DNA of 64,000 nt, taken from positions 806,001 through 870,000 of the forward strand of contig CAVRGH010000010.1 in assembly GCA_963720675.1 (NCBI GenBank), written 5' to 3'. Shown piece after piece: positions 49,721 to 57,088 of this stretch (position 1 is the stretch's first letter; the number at the start of each line of letters is the position of its first letter). A model generated the notes under the pieces. That model was not told where the DNA came from, did not search any database, and saw only the letters and a list, made by a program, of their open reading frames with translations. A program made the position numbers and the translations under genes. The DNA is from JALHSW01 sp963720675 (GTDB lineage: Bacteria; Actinomycetota; Acidimicrobiia; IMCC26256; PALSA-555).

Positions 49721-51138
49721 CCGGCCCTGACCGGGAAGGCCAACGGGATCCGGACGGACGGCGGGAGACTCGGCCAGTCCGCGACGCGTTGCACGTCGAC
49801 GAGCTCACCGGCGAGCCAGTGCGGCGCAGCCGAGGTGACCTGCACCGTCGCGTAGGAACCGGCCGGTAGCGCGAAGGCGTCGGCCACGAAGTGCACGAGC
49901 TTCGACTGGCGCGTCCGGCCGGACAGGCGCGACGGATCCTTCTTCGAGGGTCCCTCGACCAGGACCTCTTCGACGCGCCCGACCCGCGCCTCGTGGCGCT
50001 CGAGTGCGGTGCGTTCGACGACCTCGGTGAGGCGGGTCATGCGCTCCTGGATCACCTCGGGCGGGACGAACTCCTCGATCATGTCGGCTGCCGGCGTGCC
50101 GGGACGCGGGGAGAAGAGGAAGGTGTACGCGGCGTCGTACCGAGCCTCCTCGGCGACCTCGAGCGTGCGGACGAAGTCGTCCTCGGTCTCGCCGGGGAAC
50201 CCGATGATGAGGTCGGTGGTCACCGCGAGGTCGGTGATCGCGGCCCGAGCGTCGGCGAGGCGGGCGAGATACCGCTCGGCGGTGTAGCCGCGGTGCATGC
50301 GCGCCAGCGTCCGATCGCTCCCGGACTGCAGCGGGAGGTGCAGGTGCTCGCACACCGCGTCGCAGTCGGCCATCGCCGCGATGGTCTCGGGGCGGAGGTC
50401 CTTCGGGTGCGGCGAGGTGTAGCGGATGCGCTCGATGCCGTCGACTGCGTCGACCGCGCGCAGCAGATCGGCGAACTGGGGCCGGTACTGCCCCGCGCCC
50501 AGGTCGCGCCCGTAGGAGTTGACGTTCTGGCCGAGCAGCGTGAGCTCGCTCACGCCGTCGGCCGCGAGCTCCTCGACCTCGTGGACGATGTCGCCCAGCC
50601 GCCGGCTCACCTCGGCGCCCCGCACGATCGGCACGATGCAGAACGTGCACGAGTTGTCACAGCCGACCTGGATCGTGACCCACGCGGAGTGTGGCGACTC
50701 ACGACGCGCCGCGATGGTGCCGAGCTGTGCGGCGGCGTCGGCTTGGTGCTCCTCGACGATCTCGACGACCGGGGCGTCGAGCGCCCGGGCCTCGTCGAGC
50801 AGCGCTCCGGCGCGGTGGAGGTTGTGGGTGCCGAACACGACGTCGACGTGCCCGGCCCGCTCGACGATCCGCTCGCGGTCCTTCTGCGCGAGACAGCCAC
50901 CCACGGCGATCTGCATGCCCGGATGCCGGTCCTTCAAGGACTTCAGGTGCCCGAGCGTGCCGTAGAGCTTGTTGTCGGCGTTCTCCCGGATGCAGCACGT
51001 GTTCAGCACGACGACGTCGGCGGTCTCGGGATCGTCGGTCGGCTCCAGACCCTGCGCCACGAGCAGCCCGGCGAGGCGCTCGGAGTCGTGCTCGTTCATC
51101 TGGCACCCGAAGGTGCGCACGTGGAAGCGGCGGGTCAC
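49717..51138 (-). CDS. miaB: tRNA-2-methylthio-N6-dimethylallyladenosine synthase
   Basis: A 473-residue radical-SAM methylthiotransferase. The N-terminal MTTase domain has the three cluster Cys (FGCQMNEHDSER, NTCCIREN, VGGCLAQKD). The radical-SAM motif is CDNSCTFC, and a C-terminal TRAM domain binds tRNA. GTG 51138 is chosen as the standard start (VTRRFHVRTFGCQMN); the open frame further upstream belongs to the opposite-strand permease region. TAGACT at 51152-51147 is 8 nt before it. First gene of the miaB-miaA-dapF-hflX operon. Confidence 0.96.
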   Translation of the reverse strand: MTRRFHVRTFGCQMNEHDSERLAGLLVAQGLEPTDDPETADVVVLNTCCIRENADNKLYGTLGHLKSLKDRHPGMQIAVGGCLAQKDRERIVERAGHVDVVFGTHNLHRAGALLDEARALDAPVVEIVEEHQADAAAQLGTIAARRESPHSAWVTIQVGCDNSCTFCIVPIVRGAEVSRRLGDIVHEVEELAADGVSELTLLGQNVNSYGRDLGAGQYRPQFADLLRAVDAVDGIERIRYTSPHPKDLRPETIAAMADCDAVCEHLHLPLQSGSDRTLARMHRGYTAERYLARLADARAAITDLAVTTDLIIGFPGETEDDFVRTLEVAEEARYDAAYTFLFSPRPGTPAADMIEEFVPPEVIQERMTRLTEVVERTALERHEARVGRVEEVLVEGPSKKDPSRLSGRTRQSKLVHFVADAFALPAGSYATVQVTSAAPHWLAGELVDVQRVADWPSLPPSVRIPLAFPVRAG

Positions 51139-51146
51139 GACTGCCG

Positions 51147-51152
51147 AGTCTA
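51147..51152 (-). promoter_or_regulatory. Probable -10 box of the miaB operon
   Basis: TAGACT on the minus strand, 8 nt before GTG 51138. Confidence 0.4.
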
Positions 51153-51178
51153 CGGGCCACCCTGGCAGGATCTGTCTC

Positions 51179-51901
51179 GTGGACGTCGGAGTGGTCGCGT
51201 TGCTGGTCGCCCTCACCGCGGTGCTCGTCGGCTCGATCGTCCAAGGGTCGATCGGCTTCGGCATGAACATGCTGGCCGCACCGTTCGTCGCCCTGGTCGT
51301 TCCGGCGGCGCTGCCGACGAGTCTCGTGCTCGTCGCCTTCCCGCTCACGGTGAGCGTTGCGTTCCGGGAGCACCACCACATCGATCGGCACGCGATCCCG
51401 TGGCTGCTGATCGGTGCGATCCCCGGGACGCTCCTCGGGCTGTGGATCGTCACCGAGATCACGAGCAGCGAGCTCGCCGCCGTCATCGGTGCCGTCACGC
51501 TGATCGGCGTCGCCCTGAGCATCTTCTCCCCGCCCGTACCGCTGAACCGGACCACCAGCGGCATCGCCGGCTTCCTGTCGAACGTCTTCGGGACGGCCGC
51601 GGCGATCGGTGGCCCGCCGATGGGCCTCCTGTACCAGCACCATCGCGGCACGACGGCGCGCGCCACGATCTCGACGTTCTTCGCCTTCAGCGCGTTGCTG
51701 TCGATCGTCGGCTACGCCGCCGCGGGAACGATGCACACCGACCAGGTGTTGTTCGGGCTGGCGCTGCTGCCGGCGATGGGACTCGGCTTCTGGCTGAGCC
51801 GGCACCTCCACCCGTTCGTGGATGGTGGCTGGCTGCGCCCGGCGGTGCTCGCGCTCTCCACGGTGGCGGGCACCGCGGCGCTGGTCAGCGGTCTCGGCTG
51901 A
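51179..51901 (+). CDS. TauE/SafE family (TSUP) membrane permease
   Basis: A 240-residue integral membrane protein with about seven or eight helices. The first is VVALLVALTAVLVGSIVQGS, followed by IGFGMNMLAAPFVALVVPA; the repeat signature GGPPMGLLYQHH is in the second half. TSUP proteins export or import small sulfur or carboxylate anions; the substrate is unknown. GTG 51179 is 40 bp from the divergent miaB start. It converges with the GNAT gene. Confidence 0.85.
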   Translation: MDVGVVALLVALTAVLVGSIVQGSIGFGMNMLAAPFVALVVPAALPTSLVLVAFPLTVSVAFREHHHIDRHAIPWLLIGAIPGTLLGLWIVTEITSSELAAVIGAVTLIGVALSIFSPPVPLNRTTSGIAGFLSNVFGTAAAIGGPPMGLLYQHHRGTTARATISTFFAFSALLSIVGYAAAGTMHTDQVLFGLALLPAMGLGFWLSRHLHPFVDGGWLRPAVLALSTVAGTAALVSGLG

Positions 51902-51925
51902 CCGCGTGCCCCACCGCCGGAGCAT

Positions 51926-51962
51926 GTGACGCTCCAGGATCGTCAAGGCACCTGAGCGTCAC
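51926..51962. terminator. Hairpin between convergent TSUP and GNAT genes
   Basis: GTGACGCTC (51926-51934) pairs with GAGCGTCAC (51954-51962) across a 19-nt loop. The right arm includes the last codons of the GNAT gene. No U-run was seen. Confidence 0.5.
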
Positions 51963-52417
51963 TTGCTCTCCGTGAGATCGAGGTGCATGCGGATCCCGGG
52001 CCCGAACCGCGTCTCGACCGTTCCCGTCGCCACGAATCCTGCGTGCTCGTAGAACGCGAGGGCATGGTCGTTGGCGGTCACCTCGATGCGAGCCGCTCCT
52101 CGACGTGCGGCCACGTCGGCCGCGTCTCGCATCAGCGCACTCGCGACACCTCGCCGCATGACGTCAGGATCGACGAAGAGGTCGTCCAGCTCCGCGGCGT
52201 CACCCGCGGGTCGGAGCGTCGCGAAGCCCACGATCCGGTCGTCGACCAGCGCGACTCTCGTCCGACCCTCCCGCACGGCGAGGTCGTCGAACTCGAGCGC
52301 GTCCGGATGGGCGAGCAGGTTCCCCCGGTCGCCGTCGTTGGCCAGCGAGGACCTCCGGTAGACGTCGGCCAGCACTGCGAGGTCGTCGAGCTGCGCGGTG
52401 CGGATGTCGACGGTCAC
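51959..52417 (-). CDS. GNAT family N-acetyltransferase
   Basis: A 152-residue acetyl-CoA-dependent transferase. The acetyl-CoA motif A appears as DDLFVDPDVMRRGVASALMR, and the C-terminal ALAFYEHAGFVATG is the usual GNAT end. The acceptor is unknown. GTG 52417 fits the conserved start VDIRTAQLDDLAVLADVYRR. It follows recA by 82 bp across a strong hairpin. In many actinobacteria recX sits here instead. Confidence 0.85.
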   Translation of the reverse strand: MTVDIRTAQLDDLAVLADVYRRSSLANDGDRGNLLAHPDALEFDDLAVREGRTRVALVDDRIVGFATLRPAGDAAELDDLFVDPDVMRRGVASALMRDAADVAARRGAARIEVTANDHALAFYEHAGFVATGTVETRFGPGIRMHLDLTESK

Positions 52418-52442
52418 CCGCCCAGCCTGCCCGATGCACACG

Positions 52443-52482
52443 CGAAGCGGCGGGGACCCGGAGGTCCCCGCCGTCCGCTTCG
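52443..52482. terminator. recA terminator hairpin
   Basis: CGAAGC GGCGGGGACC (52443-52458) pairs with GGTCCCCGCC (52463-52472) and GCTTCG (52477-52482), a 16-bp stem with a 4-nt loop and one small bulge on the right arm. It lies 17 bp after the recA stop. Confidence 0.7.
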
Positions 52483-52499
52483 CTGCATGCTCGCTGCTC

Positions 52500-53663
52500 T
52501 TACGCCTTGGCGTCGGCCTTCGCGTCCTTGCCGTTCGCCTTCGACTTCGCCGTCGGCTTCGCCGCCGGGACGGTCGCCTCCAGGTCGATCGGCAGGTCGG
52601 CATCGGGACCGAAGCCGTCGGCCCCGTCGTTCGGGCCACCGACCGCGTCGGCCGTGACGTCGAGCTCGGCCTCGTCGCCCTCACCGAGGCCGGCCTGGAC
52701 GCGGATCTTCTCCATGATCTCGACCATCATGTCGACGTTGTCCTTGAAGAACTGCTTGACGTTCTCCCGACCCTGACCGAGCTGCTCGCCCTCGTAGGTG
52801 AACCACGCGCCGGCCTTGTTGATGATCCCCAGCTCGACACCGACGTCGAGCAGCGAACCCTCACGGCTGATGCCCTGGCCGTACATGATGTCGAACTCGG
52901 CCTGCTTGAACGGCGGCGAGACCTTGTTCTTCACCACCTTGACGCGTGTCCGGTTGCCGATCATCTCGGCGCCGTCCTTGATCGTCTCGACCCGACGGAT
53001 GTCGAGGCGGACCGACGAGTAGAACTTCAGCGCCCGACCACCCGGCGTCGTCTCGGGCGAGCCGAACATCACGCCGATCTTCTCGCGCAGCTGGTTGATG
53101 AAGATGCAGATCGTGCGGGAGCGGTTGAGGTTCGCCGTGAGCTTGCGCAGCGCCTGACTCATGAGCCGAGCCTGGAGGCCGACGTGCGCGGCGCCCATCT
53201 CGCCCTCGATCTCGGCGCGGGGCACGAGCGCGGCGACCGAGTCGATGACGACCACGTCGAGCGCACCCGAGCGGATCAGCATGTCGGTGATCTCGAGCGC
53301 CTGCTCCCCCGTGTCGGGCTGGGAGATGTAGAGCTCGTCGACGTTCACCCCGATGGCACCCGCGTAGACCGGGTCCATCGCGTGCTCGGCGTCGATGTAG
53401 GCACACGTGCCGCCGTTGCGCTGCGCCTCGGCCACCACGTGCATGGCGAGCGTCGACTTCCCCGAGGACTCGGGGCCGAAGATCTCCACCACCCGGCCAC
53501 GGGGGAGACCCCCGATGCCGAGGGCGAGGTCGAGGGCCAGGGCGCCCGTGGGGATCGCGGCGACCCCGACGTTGCCCTGCTCGCCGAGGCGCATGATCGC
53601 ACCCTTGCCGTACTGCTTCTCGATCTGACCGAGTGCCATGTCGAGTGCCTGTTCACGTTCCAC
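52500..53663 (-). CDS. recA: Recombinase RecA
   Basis: A 387-residue recombinase that coats single-stranded DNA, drives strand exchange and triggers LexA cleavage. Walker A is GPESSGKST near residue 63, ALKFYSSVRLDIRR is the RecA signature, and the L1/L2 loops are intact. The last 50 residues are an acidic then Lys/Ala-rich tail (DGADGFGPDADLPIDL, then KANGKDAKADAKA). GTG 53663 has AGGAGG 7-8 nt upstream. The 220-nt leader contains two promoter elements and a LexA box. Confidence 0.98.
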   Translation of the reverse strand: MEREQALDMALGQIEKQYGKGAIMRLGEQGNVGVAAIPTGALALDLALGIGGLPRGRVVEIFGPESSGKSTLAMHVVAEAQRNGGTCAYIDAEHAMDPVYAGAIGVNVDELYISQPDTGEQALEITDMLIRSGALDVVVIDSVAALVPRAEIEGEMGAAHVGLQARLMSQALRKLTANLNRSRTICIFINQLREKIGVMFGSPETTPGGRALKFYSSVRLDIRRVETIKDGAEMIGNRTRVKVVKNKVSPPFKQAEFDIMYGQGISREGSLLDVGVELGIINKAGAWFTYEGEQLGQGRENVKQFFKDNVDMMVEIMEKIRVQAGLGEGDEAELDVTADAVGGPNDGADGFGPDADLPIDLEATVPAAKPTAKSKANGKDAKADAKA

Positions 53664-53724
53664 CGGGACCCTCCTGGGGGCTTCGTCGCTGTTGGGGGAA
53701 GTTGCCTGTGCTGCTGTGCTTCGG

Positions 53725-53751
53725 AACGTACGACGGGGGTGTGACAGCTAC
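53725..53751 (-). promoter_or_regulatory. Proximal recA promoter element, shared with the LysM gene
   Basis: GTAGCTGTCACACCCC (53751-53736) followed by TACGTT (53730-53725). CTGTCACAC, exactly 8 bases, then TANNNT resembles the LexA-independent, PafBC-type recA promoter of mycobacteria. Identical 16-mer at 37488-37473. Confidence 0.6.
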
Positions 53752-53869
53752 GTCTGCTCGCCTGCCCTCGCCTGCTCTCGCCGCCGCCTGCCTCGAATCC
53801 GGGCTTGCTGTCCCACGCCTCACGGCCCAGGCCAGGAACCACCTCTGGCGCCACACTGAGAACCACACC

Positions 53870-53883
53870 CGTGGAATTCCACG
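53870..53883. other. Palindrome at the predicted 5' end of the recA transcript
   Basis: CGTGGAATTCCACG is a perfect 14-bp palindrome, extended by CACAC/TGTG arms. It lies right after the predicted distal start site (about 53885), so the mRNA would begin with a hairpin or a protein site. Confidence 0.45.
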
Positions 53884-53891
53884 TGTGAGAG

Positions 53892-53920
53892 ACGGTAGAC
53901 GAACACCCGTTCGGGGTCAA
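53892..53920 (-). promoter_or_regulatory. Distal SOS promoter of recA with LexA box in the spacer
   Basis: TTGACC (53920-53915), 17 bp, TACCGT (53897-53892). The spacer contains CGAACGGGTGTTCG (53913-53900), a full match to CGAACRNRYGTTYG. Confidence 0.8.
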
Positions 53921-53994
53921 GGACCCTGGGCCCACGATGACTGTGGGACCCCCCACCCCTCGATCCAGGCCGAGTTGGGGCACCCGCCGTTCGA

Positions 53995-55201
53995 GTGTGC
54001 GAACATGCGTTCGTGCACGACGAGGCGACGATCCTCCACGCCGACCTCGACTCCTTCTACGCCTCGGTCGAGCAGCGCGACGACCCGAGCCTGCGCGGCC
54101 GCCCGGTGCTCGTCGGCTCCGGCGTCGTCCTCGCCGCGAGCTACGAGGCGAAGGCGCGCGGCGTCCGCACACCGATGAACTGCAGGCAGGCGCTCCGGCT
54201 CTGCCCCGACGCGGTGGTCGTCGATCCGCGGATGTCGGCGTACTCGGAGGCCAGTCGCCGCGGTGTTCGAGGTCTTCGAGGACACCACGCCCCTCGTCGA
54301 GGGGCTCTCCATCGACGAAGCGTTCCTCGAGGTCGGCGGGCTGCGGCGCATCGCGGGCACGCCCGAGGAGATCGGGCATCGGCTGCGCCGCGAAGTTGCC
54401 GAGCGCGTCGGACTCCCGATCACCGTCGGCGTCGCGCGCACGAAGTTCCTCGCGAAGGTCGCGAGCGCGGTCGCCAAGCCCGACGGGCTCCTCGTCGTGC
54501 CGCCCGACGGCGAGCTCGCGTTCCTGCACCCGCTCCCGGTCGAGCGCCTTTGGGGCGTCGGCCCCGTCACCGCGCAGAAGCTGCACGCCCAGGGCATCCG
54601 GACGGTCGGTGAGGTCGCCCGGGAGTCACCCGACACGCTCGTCCGCTGGCTCGGCAAGGCGTCCGGCGGGCACCTCCACGCGCTCGCGCACAACCTCGAC
54701 CCCCGGCCGGTGCAGACCGGCCGGCGGCGCAAGTCGGTCGGCGCGCAGCGCGCACTGGGTCGCGGCCGGCGCACTGCAGCGGAGATCGATGCGACCCTCG
54801 TCGAGCTCGTCGACCGCGTGACACGGCGGATGCGCGACGCCGGCCGCTCCGGACGCACCGTCACGCTCCGCATCCGCTTCGGCGACTACACGAGCGTGAC
54901 CCGCGCCCGGACCGTCGAACAGACGACCGCGCACACCGCGACGATCCTGGGTGTCGCTCGGGACTTGCTCCACGACGCGCAGCCGATGCTCGACGAGCGC
55001 GGTCTCACACTCGTCGGCGTCGCGGTCGGGAACCTCGACGACGAGACCGAGCAGGAAGGTCTGCCCTTCGAACGGTCGTCGGGCGGTGCGCTCGACGACG
55101 TGCTCGACGGCGTCCGCGAGCGCTTCGGCGCCGATGCGATCGGCCGCGCGGTGCAGCTCGGCCGGGAGCAGGGCATCTCGGTGCCGGTGCTCCCCGACTG
55201 A
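53995..55201 (+). CDS. dinB: DNA polymerase IV (Y-family), apparent frameshift
   Basis: A translesion polymerase of about 400 residues. The N-terminal part (ILHADLDSFYASVEQRDDPS with the metal-binding Asp) is in one frame to YSEASR. The palm continues in the next frame (VFEVFEDTTPLVEGLSIDEA with catalytic Asp-Glu, then VGVARTKFLAKVAS and the little-finger domain). One extra C at about 54259 (AGTCGCCGCGG) explains the shift. The start is GTG 53995 or GTG 54013; a perfect LexA box covers 54000-54013. The last residues (GREQGISVPVLPD) lack an obvious beta-clamp motif. Confidence 0.87.
54000..54013 (+). promoter_or_regulatory. LexA box at the dinB start
   Basis: CGAACATGCGTTCG fits the actinobacterial LexA consensus at all 14 positions and overlaps the dinB start codons, 87 bp from the recA box. 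No clear -10 was found for dinB. Confidence 0.75.
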
Positions 55202-55215
55202 TCAGCGCGCAGCGC

Positions 55216-56463
55216 TCAGGCCAGCGAGGCGAGACGCAGGCGGAGCAGGTTGAGCAGGGAGATGGTCGAGAACTGACGGATCCGCTCGCGGTCGCCGGGC
55301 AGGCGGGTCGAGACGGCCTCGGTCTCGTGGCCGGGCACGGCGATGCCGAACCACACGGTGCCGACGGGCTGGTCGTCCTGCTCCTCGGGGCCGGCGACGC
55401 CCGTCGTCGAGATGGCGACGTCGCAGCCCAACAGGCGCTGGACGCCCTCGGCCATCTGGATCGCGCACTCCGCGCTCACGACGTGCTCCGCGGTGACGCC
55501 GAGCACGTCACGCTTCACGTCGGTGGCGTACGAGGCGATGCCGCCACGGAACGCGCGGCTCGCGCCGGCGGTGTTCGTGATGCGCGCGCCGACGAGCCCG
55601 CCCGTGAGCGACTCGGCGATGCCGAGCGTCCAGCCCTTCGCCTCGCACGCCGCGAGGACGTTGGACTCCATCGTCTCGTCGTCGACGGCGAAGATCAGCT
55701 CGCCGAGGATCTTGCGGAGCTCCGCCTCCTCGGCCGCGATCAGCTCGCGGGCCTCGGCCTCGTCGGGGGCCTTCGCGGTGAGCCGCACGTACAGGCCTTC
55801 GATGCCGCGGGCGAGGAACGCGATCGTCGGGTTCCCCTGGTCGTCGACGCGGTCGGCGATCATCTCGGCGAGGCCGGACTCGCTGGTCCCCCACGTCTTG
55901 AGCGAGCGCGACACGATGACCGCCCGCTCCCCCGACCGCTCGAGCAGGTCGGGCAGCACGTGGTCGTTCACCATGCCCTGCATCTCGTACGGGACGCCCG
56001 GCACCGCGTAGATGACCCGGGTGCGCCCGTCCTCACCGGTGATCTCGCACTCCAGGCCCGGTGCCGTGCCCATGGGGTTCGGGATCACGCCCCCACCGAC
56101 GGGCACGTCGGCCTGACGCAGGTTGTTCGCGGGCATGTCCCGGCCGCGGGTACCGAACATCGCGGCGATCTGCTCGACGAGGTCCTCGCGCCGCTCGAGC
56201 TCGACGCCCATCACCTGGGCCACCGCCTCGCGGGTCACGTCGTCCTGGGTCGGGCCGAGCCCGCCGCAGACGACGACCGCGTCTGCCTCGCGCAGCATGT
56301 CGCGCAGCGCGCCGACCATGCGTGGCAGGTTGTCGCCCACCTTGCGATGCTCGTAGGTGTCGATGCCGGCGGCCGCGAGCTGCTCGCCGATCCAGGAGCT
56401 GTTCGTGTCGACGATCTGGCCGAGCAGCAGCTCGGTCCCGATGGCCAGGACGTCACACCTCAT
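55216..56463 (-). CDS. cinA: CinA family protein (nicotinamide-nucleotide amidase / competence-damage protein)
   Basis: A 415-residue protein with both CinA domains. The N-terminal MoCF/COG1058 domain (RCDVLAIGTELLLGQIVDTN, then VVVCGGLGPTQDD) is an ADP-ribose/NAD-related pyrophosphatase. The C-terminal amidase domain (LGIAESLTGGLVGARITNTA) hydrolyses nicotinamide mononucleotide. ATG 56463 overlaps the pgsA stop by 11 bp and follows GGTGGA. The rimO-pgsA-cinA order is the common actinobacterial arrangement before recA; here dinB lies between. Confidence 0.94.
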   Translation of the reverse strand: MRCDVLAIGTELLLGQIVDTNSSWIGEQLAAAGIDTYEHRKVGDNLPRMVGALRDMLREADAVVVCGGLGPTQDDVTREAVAQVMGVELERREDLVEQIAAMFGTRGRDMPANNLRQADVPVGGGVIPNPMGTAPGLECEITGEDGRTRVIYAVPGVPYEMQGMVNDHVLPDLLERSGERAVIVSRSLKTWGTSESGLAEMIADRVDDQGNPTIAFLARGIEGLYVRLTAKAPDEAEARELIAAEEAELRKILGELIFAVDDETMESNVLAACEAKGWTLGIAESLTGGLVGARITNTAGASRAFRGGIASYATDVKRDVLGVTAEHVVSAECAIQMAEGVQRLLGCDVAISTTGVAGPEEQDDQPVGTVWFGIAVPGHETEAVSTRLPGDRERIRQFSTISLLNLLRLRLASLA

Positions 56464-57088
56464 TACGAGATTCCACCCAACCTTGGCGAACGATGTCGAT
56501 CGCGGAGACGACCGAGATGATGACCGCCGTCCACAGCCAGAAGTCGTGGAACCACCCGTAATCGGCGGTCCACGGCAACAGCACGAAGCCGACGGCGAGG
56601 AACTGGAACACGGCCTTCCATTTGCCGAGCTGCCGCGCGGGCAGCGAGATCCCCCGCCGCCCCGCCGCAGAGCGGTAGAGCGAGATGCCGAGCTCACGCA
56701 CCGCCACGATGACCACGGGCAGCCACGCGAAGTCACCGTTGATCGCGAGTGCGAAGAACCCACCGAGCACGAGCACCTTGTCGGCGAGCGGGTCGAGGAA
56801 CGCGCCCGAGCGCGTGGTGCCGTCGCGCCGGGCGATCCAGCCGTCGAGCCCATCGGTGACCGACAACACGAACCAGCCGGTGAACGTGAGCCACGAGGAC
56901 CCCTCGTCGAGGATGAGGGCGAGCACCGGAACCGTGAAGACGAGGCGGGCGATCGTGACGACGTTGGCACGCGTGAGGATCGCGGTCTCACCGAATCGGC
57001 GGACACGCTCCGCGAGCGGGGTCGGAGGCGACACCTCGGACGACGCGTCAGACGAGGCGTCGGGCGGCACCGGGGTCGGTGAGCTCAC
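56453..57088 (-). CDS. pgsA: CDP-diacylglycerol--glycerol-3-phosphate 3-phosphatidyltransferase
   Basis: A 211-residue membrane enzyme that makes phosphatidylglycerol phosphate. The CDP-alcohol phosphatidyltransferase motif is complete: DGLDGWIARRDGTTRSGAFL then DPLADK, around residues 78-104. About five helices follow an acidic, Ser/Pro-rich N-terminus of 35 residues. The ATG at 57088 overlaps the rimO stop by 4 bp. The paralogue making phosphatidylinositol phosphate has the same motif, but operon context favours PgsA. Confidence 0.92.
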   Translation of the reverse strand: MSSPTPVPPDASSDASSEVSPPTPLAERVRRFGETAILTRANVVTIARLVFTVPVLALILDEGSSWLTFTGWFVLSVTDGLDGWIARRDGTTRSGAFLDPLADKVLVLGGFFALAINGDFAWLPVVIVAVRELGISLYRSAAGRRGISLPARQLGKWKAVFQFLAVGFVLLPWTADYGWFHDFWLWTAVIISVVSAIDIVRQGWVESRNEV

